Below, piece after piece: positions 17,825 to 26,491 of a stretch of 64,000 nucleotides of DNA (the stretch's first letter is position 1; every line of letters begins with the position of its first letter). Source of the DNA: Halorubrum sp. JWXQ-INN 858 (GTDB lineage Archaea > Halobacteriota > Halobacteria > Halobacteriales > Haloferacaceae); assembly GCF_009806985.1 (NCBI RefSeq), contig NZ_WUAX01000011.1, positions 62,001 through 126,000 of the forward strand, written 5' to 3'. The position numbers were made by a program, and so were the translations under genes. Under the pieces are notes generated by a model. The model was not told the origin of the DNA. It saw only the letters and a program-made list of their open reading frames with translations, and did not search any database.

Positions 17825-18766
17825 TCAGATCGCGATCAGCGTCACGCCGACCACGGCGAGGACGGCGGCGAGGAGCCGGAGTCGGAAGTGTCGCTCGCCG
17901 AGGAGGATCCCGCCGAGGACGACCGCCACGATCGCCTGCGTGTTGATGATCGGCGAGGCGATGCTCGCCGGGAGGAGCGCGAACGCGAGCGTCGTCACGT
18001 GTTCGCCGAGCGCGACGAGCGCGCCCGCCGCCGCGAACTTGGGGAGGTCGGCACGGATCCCCGTCGGGGGGTTGCGAACCGCGCTCGGGAGTAGGACCGC
18101 GGCGACGCCCGCGAGCAGCAGGGGCACCCAGAGCGTCCCGGGGATCGCGAGCTCCTGGAGCGCGACCCGTTTCCCCACGTCGCTCACGGCGTAACACATC
18201 GCGCTCACCAGCGCGAGCTGTGCCGGCCGCGAGCGGGCGGCCTTCACGAACGGCTCGAAGAAGCCGCCGGGGTCGTAGTTCGCGACGTACACCGCGAGCG
18301 TCGCGACGACGACCCCTGCCACCTGCAGCGGCGTGAGCACCTGCCCGAGCAGGAGGATCTCCATCGGCAACACGAACATCGGGACCACCTTGTTGATCGG
18401 GGTGACGTAGGAGACGTCGCCGTCGGCGATCGCCGTGAGGAAGAGGACGAACGCCGCCGCGGTCGCGAGGACCGTCACCGCGACGACGGCCGCCTCGGCG
18501 AGCCCGAACGCGTCGACGAACGCGGGCGAGAGGTCGCCGCCGGCGACCGTCACCGGGAGGTACCACGCGATCGCGAAGACGTTTATCAGGACGGTGAGCG
18601 CGGCCGGCGGATACCCCTCGAACAGCCGCTTGAGCAGGTAGATGTAGACGCCCCAGACGACCGCCGCCGTGAGCGCGAAACCGATCCCGGGGTCCGTCGG
18701 GAGCCCCGAGCCCGCCGCGAGCGCGGGGAGAACGGGATCGGCGACCGGGGCGGGCGCGATGTCCAT
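17825..18766 (-). CDS. EamA/DMT-family transporter
   Basis: A 313-residue membrane protein with ten predicted helices in two five-helix EamA repeats. The second repeat begins near residue 165 (QLALVSAMCYAVSDVGKRVAL), and the C-terminal helix pair contains INTQAIVAVVLGGILLGERHF, the typical EamA closing motif. Family members export amino acids, nucleosides or other metabolites; the substrate here is unknown. Confidence 0.88.
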   Translation of the reverse strand: MDIAPAPVADPVLPALAAGSGLPTDPGIGFALTAAVVWGVYIYLLKRLFEGYPPAALTVLINVFAIAWYLPVTVAGGDLSPAFVDAFGLAEAAVVAVTVLATAAAFVLFLTAIADGDVSYVTPINKVVPMFVLPMEILLLGQVLTPLQVAGVVVATLAVYVANYDPGGFFEPFVKAARSRPAQLALVSAMCYAVSDVGKRVALQELAIPGTLWVPLLLAGVAAVLLPSAVRNPPTGIRADLPKFAAAGALVALGEHVTTLAFALLPASIASPIINTQAIVAVVLGGILLGERHFRLRLLAAVLAVVGVTLIAI

Positions 18767-18926
18767 CGATCGAGCCGACGACCGTTCGCCTCAAGAGGGG
18801 TTCGATCGGGAGGCGTACCGGCGCGAGCCGGTCGGTCGATGCGGCCGGGGGACGAAGAGATCGGTGCGGCAGGGGACGAAGGAGCCGACGACGGTTTCAG
18901 GGGACAAGGAGGCCCCGGTGCCGGGA

Positions 18927-20387
18927 TCAGGGGGCGACGAGGTCGACGACGGTCTCGGCGTCGACGACGACGTTGTACGCGCCCTCGTCGTCGTTCCACA
19001 GCACGAGCCCGTTCTCGATGAACACCACCGCGCCGTAGTCGGCCTCCCGGAGCGACCGGTTGAGCCCCGTCTCGCGCGTACAGACCGCGTAGTGTTCGAG
19101 CCGTTGTGAGCCGTCGCCGACCTTGTAGACGGCGTTGTCGCCGCCGCTGAGGTCGTGGCTGAGCTTCACGCCCATGAGGTTGATGCGGTCGGTGACGTGG
19201 TCCTCGGAGTCGGCCATCCGGGCACAGCGCCCGTCGTGTGCGCGCACGTCCACCCGACGAGTGCCGTCGATGCGGAGGATCGAGTAGGCGAACTGGACGT
19301 CGACGTTGATGAACTCCCCGGGCTCGTCGTCGCCCGCGCGGGTCGCCGCCTCGTCGAGCCGGCGCTGGAACGGCGGGACTGCCAGGTCGGGGGCGACGTC
19401 GAACGACCAGCCGCGGTCCGTGGGCACCGCGTCGGCCCACAGTCGGAGGGTGGGGGCGTACACGTCGACCCCCGTCCCCGGCCCGGTCACCGCGCGCTCG
19501 ACCTCGCGGAGGCCCGTCGCCGTGTTGAGGTCCGCCGGCGCGAGCGCGACGACGCTGCCGTCGGTGGCGAGCGCGCCGAGCGCCGCCTCGACCACCGCCG
19601 CCGGGTCGTCGAGCTCGGAGAGCACGTTCCCGAACACGACGAGGTCGAAGTCGGCGTCGGAGGTGTCGGAGGTGTCGGAGGAGTCGGCTGACCCGTCCCC
19701 GTCGATCCCGAGGAACGACTCCGCCGTCTCCCGGTGGATCGTCGGCCGGAAGTTCCGTCCCGTCACGTCGAGGAGGGACTCGAGCACGTCGGCCGCGGCG
19801 CTCGGCTCGACCGCGTGGTAGTCGACGACGGCGTCGTCGGGGAGGTAGTCGTGGAGGCCGAGCGCCGGCCCGCCCGTCCCCGCCCCCACGTCGAGGACGC
19901 GGAGCGTCCGGTCGAGCAGCCGGTTCTCGACGAGCTCGTCGAGGACGTAGCCGATGGCCGCGTAGTAGTCCGGGAGGTGGTAGATCGCGTAGCCGAGCGC
20001 GGCGATCCGGTCGTAGGCGACGTCGTTCTCGAAGAAGTAGTCGGTCTTCAGCCGACGGATCGCCTCGCGCAGCCGGTCGCCGGAGTCGCCGCGGTGCCAG
20101 TTCGCGCCGAACTCGCCGACGAGGAGGTCCTCGACGGCGAACGCGTACGCGTCGGGGAACGCCTCCGGCCCCCACCCCGGCGGCTCGACGGGCGCGTCCG
20201 CGACCGGGACGAAGGTGCCGTCGTCGAGCTCGCGGAGCCGGAGGTCGAACGCCTCCTCGCGGAGCGTCTCGCGGACGATGCCCGGATGCGGGACGCCCTC
20301 GATGTACTCGGAGATCTCCTCGGGGTCGACCGGCCTGACGTTCCGGAGGTAGTTCGCGTTGTCGCGGACCGCGTCCCTATCGATCAT
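18927..20387 (-). CDS. Rsm22-like SAM-dependent methyltransferase
   Basis: A 486-residue protein related to mitochondrial Rsm22/METTL17 and its archaeal homologues, which associate with the small ribosomal subunit. The N-terminal half is a helical domain (RRLKTDYFFENDVAYDRIAAL); the methyltransferase domain has LDVGAGTGGPALGLHDYL near residue 165 and a motif IV-like VVFGNVLSELDD. I do not see the cysteine cluster found in some eukaryotic members. A short Ser/Asp-Thr repeat lies near residue 235 and a beta-rich C-terminal domain ends the protein. rRNA methylation or assembly is inferred from the family. Confidence 0.82.
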   Translation of the reverse strand: MIDRDAVRDNANYLRNVRPVDPEEISEYIEGVPHPGIVRETLREEAFDLRLRELDDGTFVPVADAPVEPPGWGPEAFPDAYAFAVEDLLVGEFGANWHRGDSGDRLREAIRRLKTDYFFENDVAYDRIAALGYAIYHLPDYYAAIGYVLDELVENRLLDRTLRVLDVGAGTGGPALGLHDYLPDDAVVDYHAVEPSAAADVLESLLDVTGRNFRPTIHRETAESFLGIDGDGSADSSDTSDTSDADFDLVVFGNVLSELDDPAAVVEAALGALATDGSVVALAPADLNTATGLREVERAVTGPGTGVDVYAPTLRLWADAVPTDRGWSFDVAPDLAVPPFQRRLDEAATRAGDDEPGEFINVDVQFAYSILRIDGTRRVDVRAHDGRCARMADSEDHVTDRINLMGVKLSHDLSGGDNAVYKVGDGSQRLEHYAVCTRETGLNRSLREADYGAVVFIENGLVLWNDDEGAYNVVVDAETVVDLVAP

Positions 20388-20490
20388 CGGAGTGGATCGG
20401 GTCCGGCGGGCTGTTCGGCGGGACGGACGAGTCGTCGTGGTCCCGCGACGCGGTCGTGGGGCGTGGTGCTGTCGTGGTCATCGTCGATTT

Positions 20491-20591
20491 CGGTGTCGGT
20501 CGGTAGTCGGTCGATAGTCGGTGGATGCGGTCTGTAGTCGATCGGTAGTCGGCGAGCGCGGTCGACAGTCGGCGAGCGCGGTCGGTAGTCG
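20491..20591. repeat. Degenerate tandem array of gtcggtagtcg-type units
   Basis: Variants of ggtagtcggt and gtcggcgagcgcg recur about eight times, with one 20-base segment (agtcggcgagcgcggtcg) repeated almost exactly. It sits in the promoter region of the Rsm22-like gene. Confidence 0.6.
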
Positions 20592-20640
20592 ATGGGGTGA
20601 CGGGATCGGCGGGGCGGTGGATGGTGAGGTGGTGGGGTGG

Positions 20641-20722
20641 CGGGAGCGTCGGGAGCGTCGGGAGCGTCGGGAGCGCCGAGAGCGTCGGGAGCGTCGGGAG
20701 CGCCGAGAGCGTCGGGAGCGGC
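20641..20722. repeat. 9-base tandem array (cgggagcgt)
   Basis: About nine copies of cgggagcgt, with two gccga-type variants. The array lies just downstream of the prephenate dehydrogenase stop codon. It shows replication-slippage character and has no coding role. Confidence 0.8.
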
Positions 20723-20738
20723 AGGCGGGGGCGTACCC

Positions 20739-21512
20739 TCACTCGTGGCGTTCGCGGGTGCTTCCGTCGCCGCGGGCCGCCTCGTACAGCTCGGCGAACC
20801 GCTCGGCGTCCGCCGCGGCGATCTCGCCGGCGGCGTCCGCGACGCCCGCCGCGCCGTCGAAGGCGCGCTGGATCTCGGCGTACACCGCCGGCGACCCCTC
20901 GGTCACCGTGTCGGCGACGCCGTCGAGGGCGCGCGAGACGGGGGTGTGAAACTCCTCGCGGACGTCGTCGCCGGCGAGCCGCCACGCCAGCACGGCCGCG
21001 TGCGCGCCAGCCTGCACCGTCTCCATCGCCCGGTCGTGTTCGTCCGCGGTCGTCTCGAAGACGTCGTTCCCGCCGGCCTCGATCGCGTCGGCGATCGCCG
21101 CGACGTGCGGGCCGTCGTTGTCGATGACGGCGGCGACGTTACCCGGTACTCGCGGCGGCGCGAAGAGCGGGTGGTAGCTCGCTCGCTCGAGGTCGGGCCC
21201 GTGCTCGCGGAGCGCGTCGACCGCCGCCGTCATCTCGCCGGAGACGTCGAAGAGGGCGTGTTCGGCCCGCCCCGCGTACCCCGCGGCGGCGTCGGGGACG
21301 GCGGACATCGGCACGGCGAGACACACCGCGTCGAACGTCGCCTCGGTGTCCGCCGACACCACCTCCGCGTCCCGGGAGCGGGCCGCGTCCGCCGCAACCG
21401 CCGGGTCGCGATCGGTGAACGTCACGGCCGCGTCAACGGGGGCGGCCGCCGCCGTCATCGTGTCGGCGACCCAGCGGCCCATCTCTCCCGCGCCCACGAC
21501 CAGTAGATCCAT
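20739..21512 (-). CDS. tyrA: Prephenate dehydrogenase (TyrA)
   Basis: The enzyme oxidatively decarboxylates prephenate to 4-hydroxyphenylpyruvate for tyrosine synthesis. The 257-residue protein begins with the nucleotide-binding VVGAGEMGRWVADT. It keeps the family elements SYHPLFAPP and the helical dimerisation domain with HAAVLAWRLAG. It is shorter than many bacterial TyrA proteins because it has no chorismate mutase or ACT domain, as is usual in haloarchaea. The start at 21512 (MDLLVVGAG) removes 25 arginine-rich residues that would precede the Rossmann strand. Confidence 0.85.
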   Translation of the reverse strand: MDLLVVGAGEMGRWVADTMTAAAAPVDAAVTFTDRDPAVAADAARSRDAEVVSADTEATFDAVCLAVPMSAVPDAAAGYAGRAEHALFDVSGEMTAAVDALREHGPDLERASYHPLFAPPRVPGNVAAVIDNDGPHVAAIADAIEAGGNDVFETTADEHDRAMETVQAGAHAAVLAWRLAGDDVREEFHTPVSRALDGVADTVTEGSPAVYAEIQRAFDGAAGVADAAGEIAAADAERFAELYEAARGDGSTRERHE

Positions 21513-21783
21513 CGGTTGTCGAAACGGACGGCGTCGAGCGTTTAAAAGCGTTCGATGCGTGCTTATAAACGCCGACGGAAGGGCCATTTCCGGTGGGTCG
21601 TCCGAACGGCTCCCTCCTCGCGCGCGGCGCTGGCGGGTCGTTCTCCACGTGTCGAATCGTCCTCCACGTGCCGAATCGTCCGGGGGCGGTCACGGGTGTC
21701 CCGGTGGAACACCTTGTATATTCGTCGTTCTGTATAATGGACATAGGGATAAGGTTAAGGTCGATCCCAGGATAGTCAGTGTC

Positions 21784-22815
21784 ATGGAAACGCGGAAGGT
21801 CCAGCGGCTCGGCCCGTCGACGCTGGCGATGACGCTGCCGGCGGAGTGGGCGAAAGAACACGGGGTGAACAAGGGCGACGAGGTGTCGCTGCGGATGGGC
21901 GGGAAGGGGACGCTGACGGTCCTCCCCGAGTCGGTGAACACGGAGGAGTCCGAGGCGATCATCAGCGCGGACAACCTCGACGCCGGCGCGCTCGAACGGG
22001 CGATCGTCGCCCAGTACGTGCTCGGCCGACGCGTCATTCACGTCGCGAGCGACGGCGCGCTCGGCAGCGACCACATCAACGCGGTTTATAAAGCGGAGAC
22101 GCAGCTGATGGGGCTCGGCGTCATCGAGGAGACCCCGGAGGACATCGCGATCCGATGTTCCGTCGACCCCGAGGACTTCACGCTCGACAACCTGCTCGAA
22201 CGGCTGGAGAACACGGGATCGACGATGCGCGGCGAGGCGGTGAAGGCGCTGGCGCACGGCAACCCGGACCTCGCACAGCGCGCGCTCAACCGCGAACGGC
22301 AGGCGAACAAGATCTTCGTGCTCCTGCTCCGGCTGATCTTCACGGCGTATCAGAACCCCAACCTCGCCCGTGCGGTCGGCCTGGAGGAGGGGTTCCCGCT
22401 GATCGGCTACCGCTCGGTCGCGAAGAACCTCGAGCTCACCGCCGACAACGCCGAGGACATCGCCGACATCGTGATGGACGCGGAGGGTCACACGCTCGAC
22501 GTCGACAGCGCCACGATGCGTCAGATCCGCGAGTTCACCGACCAGGTCGACGAGCTGACCGCGCTCGCGGTCCGGTCCGTCGTCGAGCGCGACTACGACC
22601 TCACCGTCGACTGTCGCGCGCGGTTCGGCAAGCTTGAGGACCGCGAGCGGGAGATCCTCTCGGAGCTCCCCGACGACCTCGACAACGAGACCCTCCTCAT
22701 GACCCGCGAGGTGCTCGTGAGTCTCCAACACACCGCGGAGTACGCGATGCGGAACGCCGAGATCGCCGCGAACCTCGCGCTCAACGAGGAGTCGGATCAC
22801 GTCGAGATCCGGTGA
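21784..22815 (+). CDS. AbrB-PhoU domain regulator
   Basis: A 343-residue protein fusing an N-terminal SpoVT/AbrB-type swapped-hairpin DNA-binding domain (METRKVQRLGPSTLAMTLP, residues 1-50) to two PhoU-like helical domains (for example SVAKNLELTADNAEDIADIV near residue 215). Haloarchaeal proteins of this layout are thought to control phosphate uptake, with PhoU parts sensing the transporter state. AT-rich elements upstream (tgtataatgg near 21731 and aaggttaagg near 21752) suit a near-leaderless mRNA. Confidence 0.87.
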   Translation: METRKVQRLGPSTLAMTLPAEWAKEHGVNKGDEVSLRMGGKGTLTVLPESVNTEESEAIISADNLDAGALERAIVAQYVLGRRVIHVASDGALGSDHINAVYKAETQLMGLGVIEETPEDIAIRCSVDPEDFTLDNLLERLENTGSTMRGEAVKALAHGNPDLAQRALNRERQANKIFVLLLRLIFTAYQNPNLARAVGLEEGFPLIGYRSVAKNLELTADNAEDIADIVMDAEGHTLDVDSATMRQIREFTDQVDELTALAVRSVVERDYDLTVDCRARFGKLEDREREILSELPDDLDNETLLMTREVLVSLQHTAEYAMRNAEIAANLALNEESDHVEIR

Positions 22816-22935
22816 GGATGCGATAGGGGTGCGGCGAGGGTTCGGTGGGAGTGCGATCGGGATGCGGTGGAGGGAAGAACCCCGTCGGCTCGCCACGTTC
22901 GTATGAACTAAGTGCCCGCCCGCGAACCTCCGCGT

Positions 22936-23118
22936 ATGAGCGAGGGATCCATCGAATCGGACAAGGGGTTAGGCGTGATGCTCGCGTTCGTGGCGGTCAC
23001 GCTCGTGGGCGCGGTCGTCATGTACGGCGCGCCGACGCAGCTGGGCCGCGCGTGGGGCTTCGGGGCCGCGATCGTGTTCGCCCTGCTGGCGGTCGTCGCC
23101 GTCCAACTGTTCGACTGA
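22936..23118 (+). CDS. Small two-helix membrane protein
   Basis: This encodes 60 residues: a short hydrophilic start (MSEGSIESDKG) followed by two hydrophobic helices (GVMLAFVAVTLVGAVVMYG and FGAAIVFALLAVVAVQLF). Small conserved haloarchaeal membrane proteins of this type exist, but no role is known. I chose the second Met, which follows a basic stretch that does not look coding. Confidence 0.65.
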   Translation: MSEGSIESDKGLGVMLAFVAVTLVGAVVMYGAPTQLGRAWGFGAAIVFALLAVVAVQLFD

Positions 23119-23158
23119 CGAGAAACGGTTAAACCCGATCGACGCCTACTTCGAAGGG

Positions 23159-23383
23159 ATGACCGAGTACACCGAGGAGGAACAGCGGATCCTCGCGTAC
23201 CTCACGGACAGCGTCTCGCGCGGCGAGCGGTACGTCCGCTCGAAGACGATCGCCGACGCCATCGGTCTCACTGCCAAGCAGGTCGGCTCTCGGCTCCCGC
23301 GGCTCGCCGAGAAATCCGACGACGTCGAGATCGAGAAGTGGGGCCGCGCGCGGTCGACGACCTGGCGCGTCTCGCAAGGGTAG
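23159..23383 (+). CDS. Small winged-helix-like protein (DUF7123 type)
   Basis: This encodes 74 residues. The pattern RILAYLTDSVSRGERYVRS then TIADAIGLTAKQVGSRLPRL is a helix-turn-helix with a recognition helix, ending in a basic wing (KWGRARSTTWRV). It may bind DNA; the target is unknown. The ATG at 23159 follows a ggttaaa TATA-like element about 30 bases upstream. Confidence 0.68.
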   Translation: MTEYTEEEQRILAYLTDSVSRGERYVRSKTIADAIGLTAKQVGSRLPRLAEKSDDVEIEKWGRARSTTWRVSQG

Positions 23384-23436
23384 CGGCGGGTCGCCGACTC
23401 CGGCCCTTTTATTCTCCCCCGCCCCAACCTCGGGGC

Positions 23437-23865
23437 ATGACCGTCCGAGTCTCCCGGACGTTCGAGTTCAACGCGCCCGCCGAGGACGTGTGGGCGTTCA
23501 TCTCGGACGCGGAGAAGCGTGCCGCAGCGATCAGCGTGGTCGAGAGCTTCGAGGTGCACGGCGGCGGGCGTGCGACGTGGCACGTCGGGCTCCCGATCCC
23601 GATGGTGCGCTCGACGATCCTCGTCGAGACCGAGGAGGTCGAGCGCGACCCGCCACGCCGCGTGAAGTTTGTCGGAAAATCGAGCGCGTTCCGCGTCACC
23701 GGCGAACACACGATCACCGAGACGGAAGCCGGCTGTCGGCTCGCGAACGAGTTCGTCGTCGACGGCCGGCTTCCGGGCGTCGAGACCTTCTTCAAGCGGA
23801 ACTTCGACGCCGAGTTGGACAACTTGGAGGACGCCCTCCGGCGCACCGTGAGGGCTGATCGATGA
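23437..23865 (+). CDS. SRPBCC (CoxG-like) ligand-binding protein
   Basis: A 142-residue protein with the START/Bet v 1-like SRPBCC fold: TFEFNAPAEDVWAFISD at the N-terminus is the family's opening strand and helix, and ANEFVVDGRLPGVETFFKRN is the closing helix. Members bind hydrophobic ligands in a cavity. The stop codon overlaps the start of the nitrilase-family gene (ATGA), so the two are translated together and may work in one pathway. Confidence 0.8.
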   Translation: MTVRVSRTFEFNAPAEDVWAFISDAEKRAAAISVVESFEVHGGGRATWHVGLPIPMVRSTILVETEEVERDPPRRVKFVGKSSAFRVTGEHTITETEAGCRLANEFVVDGRLPGVETFFKRNFDAELDNLEDALRRTVRADR

Positions 23866-24668
23866 GGCTCGCCTGCGTCCAGCTCGACGTCGCGGCGGGT
23901 GCGGTCGCCGACAACGTCGACCGCGCGGTCGACCGCGTTCGAGAGGCGGCCGCCGACGGCGCGGACCTCGTCGTGCTCCCCGAGCTGTTCGACGTCGGCT
24001 ACTTCGCGTTCGACACGTACGCGCGGGCCGCGGAGGGGCTCGACGGCGACCGCCTGGCACGGTTCGCGGACGTCGCCGAGGAGGCCGGCGTCGCCGTGCT
24101 CGCGGGGACGATCGTCGAGGATCTCGGAGCGTCGGCCGCGACGGGGGTCGAGGTGCCGGCGACGGAGGGGCTCGCGAACACGGCCGTCCTCTTCGACGCC
24201 GACGGGACGCGGCGGCTCGTCTACCGCAAACACCACCTGTTCGGGTACGGCTCGGAGGAGACCGACCGAATGGTCCCGGGCGAGCGCGTGCCGGTCGTCG
24301 AAATCGCGGGGGTTCGCGTCGGCGTCACGACCTGCTACGACCTGCGGTTCCCGGAGCTGTACCGCGGGATGGTGGCGGACGGCGTCGAGTGCGTGTTGGT
24401 CCCGAGCGCGTGGCCGTACCCGCGCGTCGAACACTGGCGGACGCTCGGTCGTGCGCGCGCCATCGAGAACCTCGCTTACGTGGCGACGGTCAACGGGAGC
24501 GGTCAGTTCGATTCGGGCACGCTCTGTGGCCGTACGACCGTCTACGACCCGTGGGGGACGACGCTCGCCTCCTCGGACGAGGGGCCGACGACGGTCGCCG
24601 CCGACGTCGACCCCGACCGCGTCGCCGACGTCCGCGCGGAGTTCCCGGCGCTTCGGGATCGACGATAA
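23862..24668 (+). CDS. Carbon-nitrogen hydrolase (nitrilase superfamily)
   Basis: A 268-residue amidase/omega-amidase-type enzyme. The catalytic Glu-Lys-Cys triad is visible in LVVLPELF (Glu near residue 40), YRKHHLFG (Lys near 123) and VTTCYDLRFPELYRG (Cys near 157). Such enzymes hydrolyse amides, nitriles or N-carbamoyl compounds; the substrate cannot be assigned. It is coupled to the upstream SRPBCC gene by a four-base overlap. Confidence 0.88.
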   Translation: MRLACVQLDVAAGAVADNVDRAVDRVREAAADGADLVVLPELFDVGYFAFDTYARAAEGLDGDRLARFADVAEEAGVAVLAGTIVEDLGASAATGVEVPATEGLANTAVLFDADGTRRLVYRKHHLFGYGSEETDRMVPGERVPVVEIAGVRVGVTTCYDLRFPELYRGMVADGVECVLVPSAWPYPRVEHWRTLGRARAIENLAYVATVNGSGQFDSGTLCGRTTVYDPWGTTLASSDEGPTTVAADVDPDRVADVRAEFPALRDRR

Positions 24669-25316
24669 CGAGCGTCGAAACCCTCGTCGGCGGCGGATGC
24701 GGTGTGAAACTCAGATGGGTCAGCGAGGCAGCCACCGAGCGGTCGACCGCCGCGATGGCGGATCCCGGCGGCCACGAACCTCGAACCTTTATACGGATGA
24801 GGACCCTAGCCGACATCGCCGGAATCCGACGCTTTTCTCGTTGGGATTCGGCAATCAAGCCCGCACCCGTCCCGACCGCTCGGGCGATCGCGCCGACAGC
24901 CATCGGGGTCCGCTGTCGGCCCTGATCGCCCGTCCACCCGCCTCCCGTCCCGCTTCGTCGCTCGCTCTACATGGCCGCTTCCCGTCTCAGCACCGGTTAT
25001 CAACACCGATAGCGGGGGCGATGGCTTCTTAAAAGGGTTCACCGTCGTCGAGGACACCGCGGACGAACCCGGCGCGTCGCCCTGATCGCGGGCGGCGGGC
25101 CGGCGTCTCGTCTTCCACCGTCCGCGGACGGTCGGGTTCGGGCACTCACTCCCACACCGTCCCCGAACCCGGTCATCGAACGCCACAGGATCGGTCATCG
25201 AACGCCGCAGGATCCGGTGAGTTCGCTATCGAATCCGTCAGTAACCGCTGTCGAACCCGGTGAGCACCCGCTATCCGAACGAAGGAGAGAATCCGCCGTT
25301 CACGACGGGGCGGATC
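24669..25316. other. 650-base gene-free stretch with promoter-like and hairpin elements
   Basis: No convincing protein gene is seen. A TATA-like ctttatac lies near 24787-24794. About 27 bases further begins a segment with a 10-bp stem-loop (GAATCCGACG at 24822-24831 against CGTTGGGATTC at 24839-24849, one bulge). A second TATA-like cttaaaa lies near 25026, and the right end carries degenerate direct repeats (ggtcatcgaacgcc twice near 25173-25206). It may encode a small RNA or be a decayed gene. A short in-frame segment ending at the TGA near 25085 (GFTVVEDTADEPGASP) could be such a remnant. Confidence 0.4.
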
Positions 25317-25853
25317 TCACTCGCCCGCCTCGACGAACAGCTTCCGTACCTTCTCGATCTTCGGATCCGCGTGGAACGTACAGTACGCGTCCCCGGGGTT
25401 CTTCTCGTAGTAGTCCTGGTGGTGTTCCTCGGCACGGTAGAACGTCCCCAACGGCTCGACCTCGGTGACGATCTCCTCGTCGTACACCCCTTCGGCGGCC
25501 AGCTCCTCGATGTACGCCTCGGCCAGCTCCCGCTGGTCGTCGTCGTGCGCGAGCACGATCGACCGGTACTGGCTCCCGACGTCGGGACCCTGCCGGTTCA
25601 GCTGGGTCGGGTCGTGAACGGTGAAGAAGACCTTCAACACGTCGGCGAAGGCGAGCTCGTCGGAGTCGTACTCGACCCGAACGACCTCAGCGTGTCCCGT
25701 CTCGCCGCTGCAGACCTCCTGATACGTCGGCTCCGTCGTGTGGCCGCCGGCGTAGCCGGAAGTGACGTCGACGACGCCCGGGAGCGCCTCGAACGCCGCT
25801 TCGACACACCAGAAGCAGCCGCCGCCGAGCGTCGCGGTTTCGGTGTTCGTCAT
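25317..25853 (-). CDS. msrA: Peptide-methionine (S)-S-oxide reductase MsrA
   Basis: MsrA repairs oxidised methionine in proteins, using thioredoxin. The 178-residue protein has the catalytic GCFWCVEAAF motif at residues 11-20, and the conserved GYAGG, GHAEVVRV, TQLNRQGPDVGSQYRS and EEHHQDYYEKNP segments. The start at 25853 removes a long arginine/proline-rich lead-in and has a TATA-like ctttac (minus strand) about 26 bases upstream. Confidence 0.95.
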   Translation of the reverse strand: MTNTETATLGGGCFWCVEAAFEALPGVVDVTSGYAGGHTTEPTYQEVCSGETGHAEVVRVEYDSDELAFADVLKVFFTVHDPTQLNRQGPDVGSQYRSIVLAHDDDQRELAEAYIEELAAEGVYDEEIVTEVEPLGTFYRAEEHHQDYYEKNPGDAYCTFHADPKIEKVRKLFVEAGE

Positions 25854-26086
25854 ACCCCGCCATACGCGTCGAACCGGTAAAGGCACGTCGTCGACGGTAA
25901 CCCCGTCACGGCGGGGCGGGGGTCGCCGTTTCCGTCTGGGAGCGGGGCGTGGCTTCCTCCGCCCTCGTCTCGGGCGGGAGGTCCGCACTGTTCCGGTCGG
26001 TGTGGTCCGTCCCGGTGGGGTACGGCCCGCCCCCGACACCGTCCGCGAACGGTAGACATTTGCCGTCGCCCGTGTGAGCGATCCGT

Positions 26087-26491
26087 ATGGTTACGTTGGG
26101 ACTGGTCGTCGCGCGGTTCAACGAGTCCGTCACCGGGCCGATGGCTGAGGCGGCCCGCGAGGCCGCCGCCGAACGCGACGCGGTGGTCGCCGACGAGCTC
26201 GCGGTTCCCGGGGCGTACGACAGCCCGCTCGCGGCGGACCGGCTCGCGCGGCGCGACGGCATCGACGCCGTCGCCGTCGTCGGCGCGATCGTCACGGGCG
26301 ACACCGACCACGACCGCGTGATCGCCGACGCCACCGCCACGAAGCTGACCGACGTCAGCCTCGACCGCGACACCCCCGTCACGTTCGGCGTGAGCGGCCC
26401 GGGGATGTCCGGCGCGGAGGCCCGCGAGCGGGTGGACAAGGGAGCGGACGCCGCACACGCCGCGATCGACCTCGTCGAGGAACTCGAATGA
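26087..26491 (+). CDS. ribH: 6,7-dimethyl-8-ribityllumazine synthase
   Basis: RibH condenses 5-amino-6-ribitylaminouracil with dihydroxybutanone phosphate in riboflavin synthesis. The 134-residue protein matches the usual size of archaeal RibH. It has the N-terminal LVVARFNESVT substrate loop, VPGAYDSPLAA, and AIVTGDTDHDRVI with the catalytic histidine region. Its end overlaps the next gene by four bases. Confidence 0.93.
   Translation: MVTLGLVVARFNESVTGPMAEAAREAAAERDAVVADELAVPGAYDSPLAADRLARRDGIDAVAVVGAIVTGDTDHDRVIADATATKLTDVSLDRDTPVTFGVSGPGMSGAEARERVDKGADAAHAAIDLVEELE

Larger units (their letters stand above)
20388..20738. other. Gene-free stretch rich in short tandem repeats
   Basis: About 350 bases between two minus-strand genes. 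I see no credible ORF. It is built almost entirely of two repeat families, listed separately: a degenerate GGTAGTCG-type array and a 9-base array. Confidence 0.6.

Noticed and set aside
20641..20722. Gly-Ala-Ser repeat protein encoded by the 9-base array
   Set aside because: It has no start context or conserved continuation, and the array is just noncoding slippage DNA after tyrA.
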